The position numbers and the translations under genes were made by a program. Of a stretch of DNA of 64,000 nucleotides, positions 41,301 through 54,167 are shown in pieces (within the stretch, counting starts at the first letter, position 1; every line of letters starts with the position of its first letter). The DNA comes from Membranipora membranacea (Eukaryota; Bryozoa; Gymnolaemata; Cheilostomatida; Membraniporidae), in the NCBI GenBank assembly GCA_914767715.1, contig OU612074.1, forward strand, positions 8,137,501-8,201,500, read 5' to 3'. The notes under the pieces were generated by a model, which was given only the letters and a program-made list of their open reading frames with translations, did not search any database and was not told the DNA's origin.

Positions 41301-44300
41301 GAGATCCTCGGATAACCTGGTGGCTAATTAAGCTGACTTTAAATTTTCAAAAATATACCAAGGGTGGGTATCATGGTTTTTTTTCGCTCGGGTCAAAAAA
41401 TAGATCTGCTTCCAACCTACCTCATAAGGAGGAGCAACTCCTGCATGTCTCAAATCTGAAATCCGTTTGGCTCTGTGGGTCTCCGTTCTCCGTCAGCGCC
41501 AACTTTAACGACGTCCACTTTCACACTAAAAAAACATGCCAAACGGCAGCAGTAAAAAATTAAATCTCTGTCGCAATCATACCTAACTCCGACCAGTTCA
41601 AGCCCCCAAGGACCTTATTCAAAATCCAGAATATGGAGATCCTCGGATAACCTGGTGGCTAATTAAGCTGACTTTAAATTTTAAAAAATATACCAAGGGT
41701 GGGTATCATGGTTTTTTTTCGCTCGGGTCAAAAAATAGATCTGCTTCCAACCTACCTCATAAGGAGGAGCAACTCCTGCATGTCTCAAATCTGAAATCCG
41801 TTTGGCTCTGTGGGTCTCCGTTCTCCGTCAGCGCCAACTTTAACGACGTCCACTTTCACACTAAAAAAACATGCCAAACGGCAGCAGTAAAAAATTAAAT
41901 CTCTGTCGCAATCATACCTAACTCCGACCAGTTCAAGCCCCCAAGGACCTTATTTAAAATCCAGAATATGGAGATCCTCGGATAACCTGGTGGCTAATTA
42001 AGCTGACTTTAAATTTTCAAAAATATACCAAGGGTGGGTATCATGGTTTTTTTTCGCTCGGGTCAAAAAATAGATCTGCTTCCAACCTACCTCATAAGGA
42101 GGAGCAACTCCTGCATGTCTCAAATCTGAAATCCGTTTGGCTCTGTGGGTCTCCGTTCTCCGTCAGCGCCAACTTTAACGACGTCCACTTTCACACTAAA
42201 AAAACATGCCAAACGGCAGCAGTAAAAAATTAAATCTCTGTCGCAATCATACCTAACTCCGACCAGTTCAAGCCCCCAAGGACCTTATTTAAAATCCAGA
42301 ATATGGAGATCCTCGGATAACCTGGTGGCTAATTAAGCTGACTTTAAATTTTCAAAAATATACCAAGGGTGGGTATCATGGTTTTTTTTCGCTCGGGTCA
42401 AAAAATAGATCTGCTTCCAACCTACCTCATAAGGAGGAGCAACTCCTGCATGTCTCAAATCTGAAATCCGTTTGGCTCTGTGGGTCTCCGTTCTCCGTCA
42501 GCGCCAACTTTAACGACGTCCACTTTCACACTAAAAAAACATGCCAAACGGCAGCAGTAAAAAATTAAATCTCTGTCGCAATCATACCTAACTCCGACCA
42601 GTTCAAGCCCCCAAGGACCTTATTTAAAATCCAGAATATGGAGATCCTCGGATAACCTGGTGGCCAATTAAGCTGACTTTAAATTTTCAAAAATATACCA
42701 AGGGTGGGTATCATGGTTTTTTTTCGCTCGGGTCAAAAAATAGATCTGCTTCCAACCTACCTCATAAGGAGGAGCAACTCCTGCCTGTCTCAAATCTGAA
42801 ATCCGTTTGGCTCTGTGGGTCTCCGTTCTCCGTCAGCGCCAACTTTAACGACGTCCACTTTCACACTAAAAAAACATGCCAAACGGCAGCAGTAAAAAAT
42901 TAAATCTCTGTCGCAATCATACCTAACTCCGACCAGTTCAAGCCCCCAAGGACCTTATTTAAAATCCAGAATATGGAGATCCTCGGATAACCTGGTGGCT
43001 AATTAAGCTGACTTTAAATTTTCAAAAATATACCAAGGGTGGGTATCATGGTTTTTTTTCGCTCGGGTCAAAAAATAGATCTGCTTCCAACCTACCTCAT
43101 AAGGAGGAGCAACTCCTGCATGTCTCAAATCTGAAATCCGTTTGGCTCTGTGGGTCTCCGTTCTCCGTCAGCGCCAACTTTAACGACGTCCACTTTCACA
43201 CTAAAAAAACATGCCAAACGGCAGCAGTAAAAAATTAAATCTCTGTCGCAATCATACCTAACTCCGACCAGTTCAAGCCCCCAAGGACCTTATTTAAAAT
43301 CCAGAATATGGAGATCCTCGGATAACCTGGTGGCTAATTAAGCTGACTTTAAATTTTCAAAAATATACCAAGGGTGGGTATCATGGTTTTTTTTCGCTCG
43401 GGTCAAAAAATAGATTTGCTTCCAACCTACCTCATAAGGAGGAGCAACTCCTGCATGTCTCAAATCTGAAATCCGTTTGGCTCTGTGGGTCTCCGTTCTC
43501 CGTCAGCGCCAACTTTAACGACGTCCACTTTCACACTAAAAAAACATGCCAAACGGCAGCAGTAAAAAATTAAATCTCTGTCGCAATCATACCTAACTCC
43601 GACCAGTTCAAGCCCCCAAGGACCTTATTTAAAATCCAGAATATGGAGATCCTCGGATAACCTGGTGGCTAATTAAGCTGACTTTAAATTTTCAAAAATA
43701 TACCAAGGGTGGGTATCATGGTTTTTTTTCGCTCGGGTCAAAAAATAGATCTGCTTCCAACCTACCTCATAAGGAGGAGCAACTCCTGCATGTCTCAAAT
43801 CTGAAATCCGTTTGGCTCTGTGGGTCTCCGTTCTCCGTCAGCGCCAACTTTAACGACGTCCACTTTCACACTAAAAAAACATGCCAAACGGCAGCAGTAA
43901 AAAATTAAATCTCTGTCGCAATCATACCTAACTCCGACCAGTTCAAGCCCCCAAGGACCTTATTTAAAATCCAGAATATGGAGATCCTCGGATAACCTGG
44001 TGGCTAATTAAGCTGACTTTAAATTTTCAAAAATATACCAAGGGTGGGTATCATGGTTTTTTTTCGCTCGGGTCAAAAAATAGATCTGCTTCCAACCTAC
44101 CTCATAAGGAGGAGCAACTCCTGCATGTCTCAAATCTGAAATCCGTTTGGCTCTGTGGGTCTCCGTTCTCCGTCAGCGCCAACTTTAACGACGTCCACTT
44201 TCACACTAAAAAAACATGCCAAACGGCAGCAGTAAAAAATTAAATCTCTGTCGCAATCATACCTAACTCCGACCAGTTCAAGCCCCCAAGGACCTTATTT

Positions 44301-44700
44301 AAAATCCAGAATATGGAGATCCTCGGATAACCTGGTGGCTAATTAAGCTGACTTTAAATTTTCAAAAATATACCAAGGGTGGGTATCATGGTTTTTTTTC
44401 GCTCGGTCAAAAAATAGATCTGCTTCCAACCTACCTCATAAGGAGGAGCAACTCCTGCATGTCTCAAATCTGAAATTCGTTTGGCTCTGTGGGTCTCCGT
44501 TCTCCGTCAGCGCCAACTTTAACGACGTCCACTTTCACACTAAAAAAACATGCCAAACGGCAGCAGTAAAAAATTAAATCTCTGTCGCAATCATACCTAA
44601 CTCCGACCAGTTCAAGCCCCCAAGGACCTTATTTAAAATCCAGAATATGGAGATCCTCGGATAACCTGGTGGCTAATTAAGCTGACTTTAAATTTTCAAA
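35300..44700 (+). repeat. Second large tandem duplication, copy 2, with monomer gains and losses
   Basis: It carries the same marker chain as the preceding block: AATCGTACC 35,545; TTGAAATCC 35,924; CTCCAACC 36,227; TTCAAAATCC 37,598; CTGCTTTTAACC 38,391; GACATTAAAT 38,655; GCAGTT variants near 39,876 and 40,211; GCTCGGTCA 44,401. The offset changes between markers imply one monomer gained between about 36.4 and 37.6 kb, three lost between 37.6 and 38.4 kb, and one gained between 42.8 and 44.4 kb. The monomer with AGATTTGC near 43,414 lies in that last interval. Private changes include GATATGC near 39,059, AATATATAG near 40,626 and GCCCCAAAGG near 37,248. Confidence 0.82.
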
Positions 44701-45549
44701 AATATACCAAGGGTGGGTATCATGGTTTTTTTTCGCTCGGGTCAAAAAATAGATCTGCTTCCAACCTACCTCATAAGGAGGAGCAACTCCTGCATGTCTC
44801 AAATCTGAAATCCGTTTGGCTCTGTGGGTCTCCGTTCTCCGTCAGCGCCAACTTTAACGACGTCCACTTTCACACTAAAAAAACATGCCAAACGGCAGCA
44901 GTAAAAAATTAAATCTCTGTCGCAATCATACCTAACTCCGACCAGTTCAAGCCCCCAAGGACCTTATTTAAAATCCAGAATATGGAGATCCTCGGATAAC
45001 CTGGTGGCTAATTAAGCTGACTTTAAATTTTCAAAAATATACCAAGGGTGGGTATCATGGTTTTTTTTCGCTCGGGTCAAAAAATAGATCTGCTTCCAAC
45101 CTACCTCATAAGGAGGAGCAACTCCTGCATGTCTCAAATCTGAAATCCGTTTGGCTCTGTGGGTCTCCGTTCTCCGTCAGCGCCAACTTTAACGACGTCC
45201 ACTTTCACACTAAAAAAACATGCCAAACGGCAGCAGTAAAAAATTAAATCTCTGTCGCAATCATACCTAACTCCGACCAGTTCAAGCCCCCAAGGACCTT
45301 ATTTAAAATCCAGAATATGGAGATCCTCGGATAACCTGGTGGCTAATTAAGCTGACTTTAAATTTTCAAAAATATACCAAGGGTGGGTATCATGGGTTTT
45401 TTTCGCTCGGGTCAAAAAATAGATCTGCTTCCAACCTACCTCATAAGGAGGAGCAACTCCTGCATGTCTCAAATCTGAAATCCGTTTGGCTCTGTGGGTC
45501 TCCGTTCTCCGTCAGCGCCAACTTTAACGACGTCCACTTTCACACTAAA

Positions 45550-45900
45550 AAAACATGCCAAACGGCAGCAGTAAAAAATTAAATCTCTGTCGCAATCATA
45601 CCTAACTCCGACCAGTTCAAGCCCCCGAGGACCTTATTTAAAATCCAGAATATGGAGATCCTCGGATAACCTGGTGGCGAATTAAGCTGACTTTAAATTT
45701 TCAAAAATATACCAAGGGTGGGTATCATGGTTTTTTTTCGCTCGGGTCGAAAAATAGATCTGCTTCCAACCTACCTCATAAGGAGGAGCAACTCCTGCAT
45801 GTCTCAAATCTGAAATCCGTTTGGCTCTGTGGGTCTCCGTTCTCCGTCAGCGCCAACTTTAACGACGTCCACTTTCACACTAAAAAAACATGCCAAACGG
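45550..45900 (+). repeat. Single-monomer copy related to 28.5 kb (three linked variants)
   Basis: CCCGAGGACC (45,624), GTGGCGAATT (45,674) and GGGTCGAAAAAT (near 45,747) occur together here and in one other monomer, at 28,541, 28,591 and 28,664, an offset of 17,083 bp (51 monomers minus 2 bp). Their partner is absent from copy 2 of the 9.7-kb block, where about three monomers were lost. The flanking monomers do not share further markers, so only a short stretch can be shown to be copied. Confidence 0.75.
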
Positions 45901-47891
45901 CAGCAGTAAAAAATTAAATCTCTGTCGCAATCATACCTAACTCCGACCAGTTCAAGCCCCCAAGGACCTTATTTAAAATCCAGAATATGGAGATCCTCGG
46001 ATAACCTGGTGGCTAATTAAGCTGACTTTAAATTTTCAAAAATATACCAAGGGTGGGTATCATGGTTTTTTTTCGCTCGGGTCAAAAAATAGATCTGCTT
46101 CCAACCTACCTCATAAGGAGGAGCAACTCCTGCATGTCTCAAATCTGAAATCCGTTTGGCTCTGTGGGTCTCCGTTCTCCGTCAGCGCCAACTTTAACGA
46201 CGTCCACTTTCACACTAAAAAAACATGCCAAACGGCAGCAGTAAAAAATTAAATCTCTGTCGCAATCATACCTAACTCCGACCAGTTCAAGCCCCCAAGG
46301 ACCTTATTTAAAATCCAGAATATGGAGCTCCTCGGATAACCTGGTGGCTAATTAAGCTGACTTTAAATTTTCAAAAATATACCAAGGGTGGGTATCATTG
46401 TTTTTTTTCGCTCGGGTCAAAAAATAGATCTGCTTCCAACCTACCTCATAAGGAGGAGCAACTCCTGCATGTCTCAAATCTGAAATCCGTTTGGCTCTGT
46501 GGGTCTCCGTTCTCCGTCAGCGCCAACTTTAACGACGTCCACTTTCACACTAAAAAAACATGCCAAACGGCAGCAGTAAAAAATTAAATCTCTGTCGCAA
46601 TCATACCTAACTCCGACCAGTTCAAGCCCCCAAGGACCTTATTTAAAATCCAGAATATGGAGATCCTCGGATAACCTGGTGGCTAATTAAGCTGACTTTA
46701 AATTTTCAAAAATATACCAAGGGTGGGTATCATGGTTTTTTTTCGCTCGGGTCAAAAAATAGATCTGCTTCCAACCTACCTCATAAGGAGGAGCAACTCC
46801 TGCATGTCTCAAATCTGAAATCCGTTTGGCTCTGTGGGTCTCCGTTCTCCGTCAGCGCCAACTTTAACGACGTCCACTTTCACACTAAAAAAACATGCCA
46901 AACGGCAGCAGTAAAAAATTAAATCTCTGTCGCAATCATACCTAACTCCGACCAGTTCAAGCCCCCAAGGACCTTATTTAAAATCCAGAATATGGAGATC
47001 CTCGGATAACCTGGTGGCTAATTAAGCTGACTTTAAATTTTCAAAAATATACCAAGGGTGGGTATCATGGTTTTTTTTCGCTCGGGTCAAAAAATAGATC
47101 TGCTTCCAACCTACCTCATAAGGAGGAGCAACTCCTGCATGTCTCAAATCTGAAATCCGTTTGGCTCTGTGGGTCTCCGTTCTCCGTCAGCGCCAACTTT
47201 AACGACGTCCACTTTCACACTAAAAAAACATGCCATACGGCAGCAGTAAAAAATTAAATCTCTGTCGCAATCATACCTAACTCCGACCAGTTCAAGCCCC
47301 CAAGGACCTTATTTAAAATCCAGAATATGGAGATCCTCGGATAACCTGGTGGCTAATTAAGCTGACTTTAAATTTTCAAAAATATACCAAGGGTGGGTAT
47401 CATGGTTTTTTTTCGCTCGGGTCAAAAAATAGATCTGCTTCCAACCTACCTCATAAGGAGGAGCAACTCCTGCATGTCTCAAATCTGAAATCCGTTTGGC
47501 TCTGTGGGTCTCCGTTCTCCGTCAGCGCCAACTTTAACGACGTCCACTTTCACACTAAAAAAACATGCCAAACGGCAGCAGTAAAAAATTAAATCTCTGT
47601 CGCAATCATACCTAACTCCGACCAGTTCAAGCCCCCAAGGACCTTATTTAAAATCCAGAATATGGAGATCCTCGGATAACCTGGTGGCTAATTAAGCTGA
47701 CTTTAAATTTTCAAAAATATACCAAGGGTGGGTATCATGGTTTTTTTTCGCTCGGGTCAAAAAATAGATCTGCTTCCAACCTACCTCATAAGGAGGAGCA
47801 ACTCCTGCATGTCTCAAATCTGAAATCCGTTTGGCTCTGTGGGTCTCCGTTCTCCGTCAGCGCCAACTTTAACGACGTCCACTTTCACACT

Positions 47892-48231
47892 AAAAAACAT
47901 GCCAAACGGCAGCAGTAAAAAATTAAATCTCTGTCGCAATCATACCTAACTCCGACCAGTTCAAGCCCCCAAGGACCTTATTTAAAATCCAGAATATGGA
48001 GATCCTCGGATAACCTGGTGGCTAATTAAGCTGACTTTAAATTTTCAAAAATATACCAAGGGTGGGTATCATGGTTTTTTTTCGCTCGGGTCAAAAAATA
48101 GATCTGCTTCCAACCTACCTCATAAGGAGGAGCAACTCCTGCATGTCTCAAATCTGAAATCCGTTTGGCTCTGTGGGTCTCCGTTCTCCGTCAGCGCCAA
48201 CTTTAACGACGTCCACTTTCACACTAAAAAA
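47892..48231. repeat. Adjacent pair of monomers sharing an A6 run
   Basis: The A7 run before CATGCC is A6 at 47,892-47,897 and again at 48,226-48,231, and A7 in almost all surrounding copies. Sharing by neighbours suggests a one-monomer tandem duplication, although slippage in a homopolymer could do the same twice. Confidence 0.5.
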
Positions 48232-48934
48232 CATGCCAAACGGCAGCAGTAAAAAATTAAATCTCTGTCGCAATCATACCTAACTCCGACCAGTTCAAGC
48301 CCCCAAGGACCTTATTTAAAATCCAGAATATGGAGATCCTCGGATAACCTGGTGGCTAATTAAGCTGACTTTAAATTTTCAAAAATATACCAAGGGTGGG
48401 TATCATGGTTTTTTTTCGCTCGGGTCAAAAAATAGATCTGCTTCCAACCTACCTCATAAGGAGGAGCAACTCCTGCATGTCTCAAATCTGAAATCCGTTT
48501 GGCTCTGTGGGTCTCCGTTCTCCGTCAGCGCCAACTTTAACGACGTCCACTTTCACACTAAAAAAACATGCCAAACGGCAGCAGTAAAAAATTAAATCTC
48601 TGTCGCAATCATACCTAACTCCGACCAGTTCAAGCCCCCAAGGACCTTATTTAAAATCCAGAATATGGAGATCCTCGGATAACCTGGTGGCTAATTAAGC
48701 TGACTTTAAATTTTCAAAAATATACCAAGGGTGGGTATCATGGTTTTTTTTCGCTCGGGTCAAAAAATAGATCTGCTTCCAACCTACCTCATAAGGAGGA
48801 GCAACTCCTGCATGTCTCAAATCTGAAATCCGTTTGGCTCTGTGGGTCTCCGTTCTCCGTCAGCGCCAACTTTAACGACGTCCACTTTCACACTAAAAAA
48901 ACATGCCAAACGGCAGCAGTAAAAAATTAAATCT

Positions 48935-49280
48935 CTGTTGCAATCATACCTAACTCCGACCAGTTCAAGCCCCCAAGGACCTTATTTAAAATCCAGAATA
49001 TGGAGATCCTCGGATAACCTGGTGGCTAATTAAGCTGACTTTAAATTTTCAAAAATATACCAAGGGTGGGTATCATGGTTTTTTTTCGCTCGGGTCAAAA
49101 AATAGATCTGCTTCCAACCTACCTCATAAGGAGGAGCAACTCCTGCATGTCTCAAATCTGAAATCCGTTTGGCTCTGTGGGTCTCCGTTCTCCGTCAGCG
49201 CCAACTTTAACGACGTCCACTTTCACACTAAAAAAACATGCCAAACGGCAGCAGTAAAAAATTAAATCTCTGTTGCAATC
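48935..49280. repeat. Adjacent pair of monomers sharing CTGTTGC
   Basis: CTGTCGC is changed to CTGTTGC at 48,935 and again exactly 335 bp later at 49,270. Outside this pair I saw it only at about 26,160. A one-monomer duplication of a CpG-to-TpG mutant explains the pair simply. Confidence 0.6.
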
Positions 49281-52200
49281 ATACCTAACTCCGACCAGTT
49301 CAAGCCCCCAAGGACCTTATTTAAAATCCAGAATATGGAGATCCTCGGATAACCTGGTGGCTAATTAAGCTGACTTTAAATTTTCAAAAATATACCAAGG
49401 GTGGGTATCATGGTTTTTTTTCGCTCGGGTCAAAAAATAGATCTGCTTCCAACCTACCTCATAAGGAGGAGCAACTCCTGCATGTCTCAAATCTGAAATC
49501 CGTTTGGCTCTGTGGGTCTCCGTTCTCCGTCAGCGCCAACTTTAACGACGTCCACTTTCACACTAAAAAAACATGCCAAACGGCAGCAGTAAAAAATTAA
49601 ATCTCTGTCGCAATCATACCTAACTCCGACCAGTTCAAGCCCCCAAGGACCTTATTTAAAATCCAGAATATGGAGCTCCTCGGATAACCTGGTGGCTAAT
49701 TAAGCTGACTTTAAATTTTCAAAAATATACCAAGGGTGGGTATCATGGTTTTTTTTCGCTCGGGTCAAAAAATAGATCTGCTTCCAACCTACCTCATAAG
49801 GAGGAGCAACTCCTGCATGTCTCAAATCTGAAATCCGTTTGGCTCTGTGGGTCTCCGTTCTCCGTCAGCGCCAACTTTAACGACGTCCACTTTCACACTA
49901 AAAAAACATGCCAAACGGCAGCAGTAAAAAATTAAATCTCTGTCGCAATCATACCTAACTCCGACCAGTTCAAGCCCCCAAGAACCTTATTTAAAATCCA
50001 GAATATGGAGATCCTCGGATAACCTGGTGGCTAATTAAGCTGACTTTAAATTTTCAAAAATATACCAAGGGTGGGTATCATGGTTTTTTTTCGCTCGGGT
50101 CAAAAAATAGATCTGCTTCCAACCTACCTCATAAGGAGGAGCAACTCCTGCATGTCTCAAATCTGAAATCCGTTTGGCTCTGTGGGTCTCCGTTCTCCGT
50201 CAGCGCCAACTTTAACGACGTCCACTTTCACACTAAAAAAACATGCCAAACGGCAGCAATAAAAAATTAAATCTCTGTCGCAATCATACCTAACTCCGAC
50301 CAGTTCAAGCCCCCAAGGACCTTATTTAAAATCCAGAATATGGAGATCCTCGGATAACCTGGTGGCTAATTAAGCTGACTTTAAATTTTCAAAAATATAC
50401 CAAGGGTGGGTATCATGGTTTTTTTTCGCTCGGGTCAAAAAATAGATCTGCTTCCAACCTACCTCATAAGGAGGAGCAACTCCTGCATGTCTCAAATCTG
50501 AAATCCGTTTGGCTCTGTGGGTCTCCGTTCTCCGTCAGCGCCAACTTTAACGACGTCCACTTTCACACTAAAAAAACATGCCAAACGGCAGCAGTAAAAA
50601 ATTAAATCTCTGTCGCAATCATACCTAACTCCGACCAGTTCAAGCCCCCAAGGACCTTATTTAAAATCCAGAATATGGAGATCCTCGGATAACCTGGTGG
50701 CTAATTAAGCTGACTTTAAATTTTCAAAAATATACCAAGGGTGGGTATCACGGTTTTTTTTCGCTCGGGTCAAAAAATAGATCTGCTTCCAACCTACCTC
50801 ATAAGGAGGAGCAACTCCTGCATGTCTCAAATCTGAAATCCGTTTGGCTCTGTGGGTCTCCGTTCTCCGTCAGCACCAACTTTAACGACGTCCACTTTCA
50901 CACTAAAAAAACATGCCAAACGGCAGCAGTAAAAAATTAAATCTCTGTCGCAATCATACCTAACTCCGACCAGTTCAAGCCCCCAAGGACCTTATTTAAA
51001 ATCCAGAATATGGAGATCCTCGGATAACCTGGTGGCTAATTAAGCTGACTTTAAATTTTCAAAAATATACCAAGGGTGGGTATCATGGTTTTTTTTCGCT
51101 CGGGTCAAAAAATAGATCTGCTTCCAACCTACCTCATAAGGAGGAGCAACTCCTGCATGTCTCAAATCTGAAATCCGTTTGGCTCTGTGGGTCTCCGTTC
51201 TCCGTCAGCGCCAACTTTAACGACGTCCACTTTCACACTAAAAAAACATGCCAAACGGCAGCAGTAAAAAATTAAATCTCTGTCGCAATCATACCTAACT
51301 CTGACCAGTTCAAGCCCCCAAGGACCTTATTTAAAATCCAGAATATGGAGATCCTCGGATAACCTGGTGGCTAATTAAGCTGACTTTAAATTTTCAAAAA
51401 TATACCAAGGGTGGGTATCATGGTTTTTTTTCGCTCGGGTCAAAAAATAGATCTGCTTCCAACCTACCTCATAAGGAGGAGCAACTCCTGCATGTCTCAA
51501 ATCTGAAATCCGTTTGGCTCTGTGGGTCTCCGTTCTCCGTCAGCGCCAACTTTAACGACGTCCACTTTCACACTAAAAAAACATGCCAAACGGCAGCAAA
51601 AAATTAAATCTCTGTCGCAATCATACCTAACTCCGACCAGTTCAAGCCCCCAAGGACCTTATTTAAAATCCAGAATATGGAGATCCTCGGATAACCTGGT
51701 GGCTAATTAAGCTGACTTTAAATTTTCAAAAATATACCAAGGGTGGGTATCATGGTTTTTTTTCGCTCGGGTCAAAAAATAGATCTGCTTCCAACCTACC
51801 TCATAAGGAGGAGCAACTCCTGCATGTCTCAAATCTGAAATCCGTTTGGCTCTGTGGGTCTCCGTTCTCCGTCAGCGCCAACTTTAACGACGTCCACTTT
51901 CACACTAAAAAAACATGCCAAACGGCAGCAGTAAAAAATTAAATCTCTGTCGCAATCATACCTAACTCCGACCAGTTCAAGCCCCCAAGGACCTTATTTA
52001 AAATCCAGAATATGGAGATCCTCGGATAACCTGGTGGCTAATTAAGCTGACTTTAAATTTTCAAAAATATACCAAGGGTGGGTATCATGGTTTTTTTTCG
52101 CTCGGGTCAAAAAATAGATCTGCTTCCAACCTACCTCATAAGGAGGAGCAACTCCTGCATGTCTCAAATCTGAAATCCGTTTGGCTCTGTGGGTCTCCGT

Positions 52201-54014
52201 TCTCCGTCAGCGCCAACTTTAACGACGTCCACTTTCACACTAAAAAAACATGCCAAACGGCAGCAGTAAAAAATTAAATCTCTGTCGCAATCATACCTAA
52301 CTCCGACCAGTTCAAGCCCCCAAGGACCTTATTTAAAATCCAGAATATGGAGATCCTCGGATAACCTGGTGGCTAATTAAGCTGACTTTAAATTTTCAAA
52401 AATATACCAAGGGTGGGTATCATGGTTTTTTTTCGCTCGGGTCAAAAAATAGATCTGCTTCCAACCTACCTCATAAGGAGGAGCAACTCCTGCATGTCTC
52501 AAATCTGAAATCCGTTTGGCTCTGTGGGTCTCCGTTCTCCGTCAGCGCCAACTTTAACGACGTCCACTTTCACACTAAAAAAACATGCCAAACGGCAGCA
52601 GTAAAAAATTAAATCTCTGTCGCAATCATACCTAACTCCGACCAGTTCAAGCCCCCAAGGACCTTATTTAAAATCCAGAATATGGAGATCCTCGGATAAC
52701 CTGGTGGCTAATTAAGCTGACTTTAAATTTTCAAAAATATACCAAGGGTGGGTATCATGGTTTTTTTTCGCTCGGGTCAAAAAATAGATCTGCTTCCAAC
52801 CTACCTCATAAGGAGGAGCAACTCCTGCATGTCTCAAATCTGAAATCCGTTTGGCTCTTTGGGTCTCCGTTCTCCGTCAGCGCCAACTTTAACGACGTCC
52901 ACTTTCACACTAAAAAAAACATGCCAAACGGCAGCAGTAAAAAATTAAATCTCTGTCGCAATCATACCTAACTCCGACCAGTTCAAGCCCCCAAGGACCT
53001 TATTTAAAATCCAGAATATGGAGATCCTCGGATAACCTGGTGGCTAATTAAGCTGACTTTAAATTTTCAAAAATATACCAAGGGTGGGCATCATGGTTTT
53101 TTTTCGCTCGGGTCAAAAAATAGATCTGCTTCCAACCTACCTCATAAGGAGGAGCAACTCCTGCATGTCTCAAATCTGAAATCCGTTTGGCTCTGTGGGT
53201 CTCCGTTCTCCGTCAGCGCCAACTTTAACGACGTCCACTTTCACACTAAAAAAACATGCCAAACGGCAGCAGTAAAAAATTAAATCTCTGTCGCAATCAT
53301 ACCTAACTCCGACCAGTTCAAGCCCCCAAGGACCTTATTTAAAATCCAGAATATGGAGATCCTCGGATAACCTGGTGGCTAATTAAGCTGACTTTAAATT
53401 TTCAAAAATATACCAAGGGTGGGTATCATGGTTTTTTTTCGCTCGGGTCAAAAAATAGATCTGCTTCCAACCTACCTCATAAGGAGGAGCAACTCCTGCA
53501 TGTCTCAAATCTGAAATCCGTTTGGCTCTGTGGGTCTCCGTTCTCCGTCAGCGCCAACTTTAACGACGTCCACTTTCACACTAAAAAAACATGCCAAACG
53601 GCAGCAGTAAAAAATTAAATCTCTGTCGCAATCATACCTAACTCCGACCAGTTCAAGCCCCCAAGGACCTTATTTAAAATCCAGAATATGGAGATCCTCG
53701 GATAACCTGGTGGCTAATTAAGCTGACTTTAAATTTTCAAAAATATACCAAGGGTGGGTATCATGGTTTTTTTTCGCTCGGGTCAAAAAATAGATCTGCT
53801 TCCAACCTACCTCATAAGGAGGAGCAACTCCTGCATGTCTCAAATCTGAAATCCGTTTGGCTCTGTGGGTCTCCGTTCTCCGTCAGCGCCAACTTTAACG
53901 ACGTCCACTTTCACACTAAAAAAACATGCCAAACGGCAGCAGTAAAAAATTAAATCTCTGTCGCAATCATACCTAACTCCGACCAGTTCAAGCCCCCAAG
54001 GACCTTATTTAAAA

Positions 54015-54038
54015 TCCAGAATATGGAGATCCTCGGAT
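54015..54038. other. Two adjacent short dyads in the monomer
   Basis: TCCA-GAATA-TGGA (54,015-54,027) is followed at once by ATCC-TC-GGAT (54,029-54,038). Both are kept in nearly all A monomers. In several B monomers GATCCTCGG becomes GACCCTAGG (near 57,048, 60,391 and 62,756), which breaks the second dyad. Arms of four bases are short enough to occur by chance. Confidence 0.6.
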
Positions 54039-54067
54039 AACCTGGTGGCTAATTAAGCTGACTTTAA

Positions 54068-54096
54068 ATTTTCAAAAATATACCAAGGGTGGGTAT
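54068..54096. other. AT-rich dyad followed by ATACC/GGTAT dyad
   Basis: ATTTT-CA-AAAAT (54,068-54,079) runs directly into ATACC-AAGGGTG-GGTAT (54,080-54,096), just before the T8 tract. Both are almost invariant across A and most B monomers. The arms could form a small cruciform or bind a dimeric protein; either role is inference. Confidence 0.6.
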
Positions 54097-54154
54097 CATG
54101 GTTTTTTTTCGCTCGGGTCAAAAAATAGATCTGCTTCCAACCTACCTCATAAGG

Positions 54155-54167
54155 AGGAGCAACTCCT
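54155..54167. other. AGGAG-CAA-CTCCT dyad
   Basis: Perfect 5-bp arms around a 3-base centre. It is conserved in both subfamilies except rare copies such as CATAAGTAGG (4,246) and CATAACGAGG (near 19,317), which change bases just outside the arms. It is the most regular dyad in the monomer. Confidence 0.65.

Noticed and set aside
54075-54086. TATA-like element (AAAAATATACC)
   Set aside because: It is AT-rich by composition, has no linked start site or gene, and lies inside dyad sequences shared by all copies.
54106-54118. CENP-B box
   Set aside because: TTCG and CGGG are only two bases apart; the box needs seven bases between them with a fixed A.
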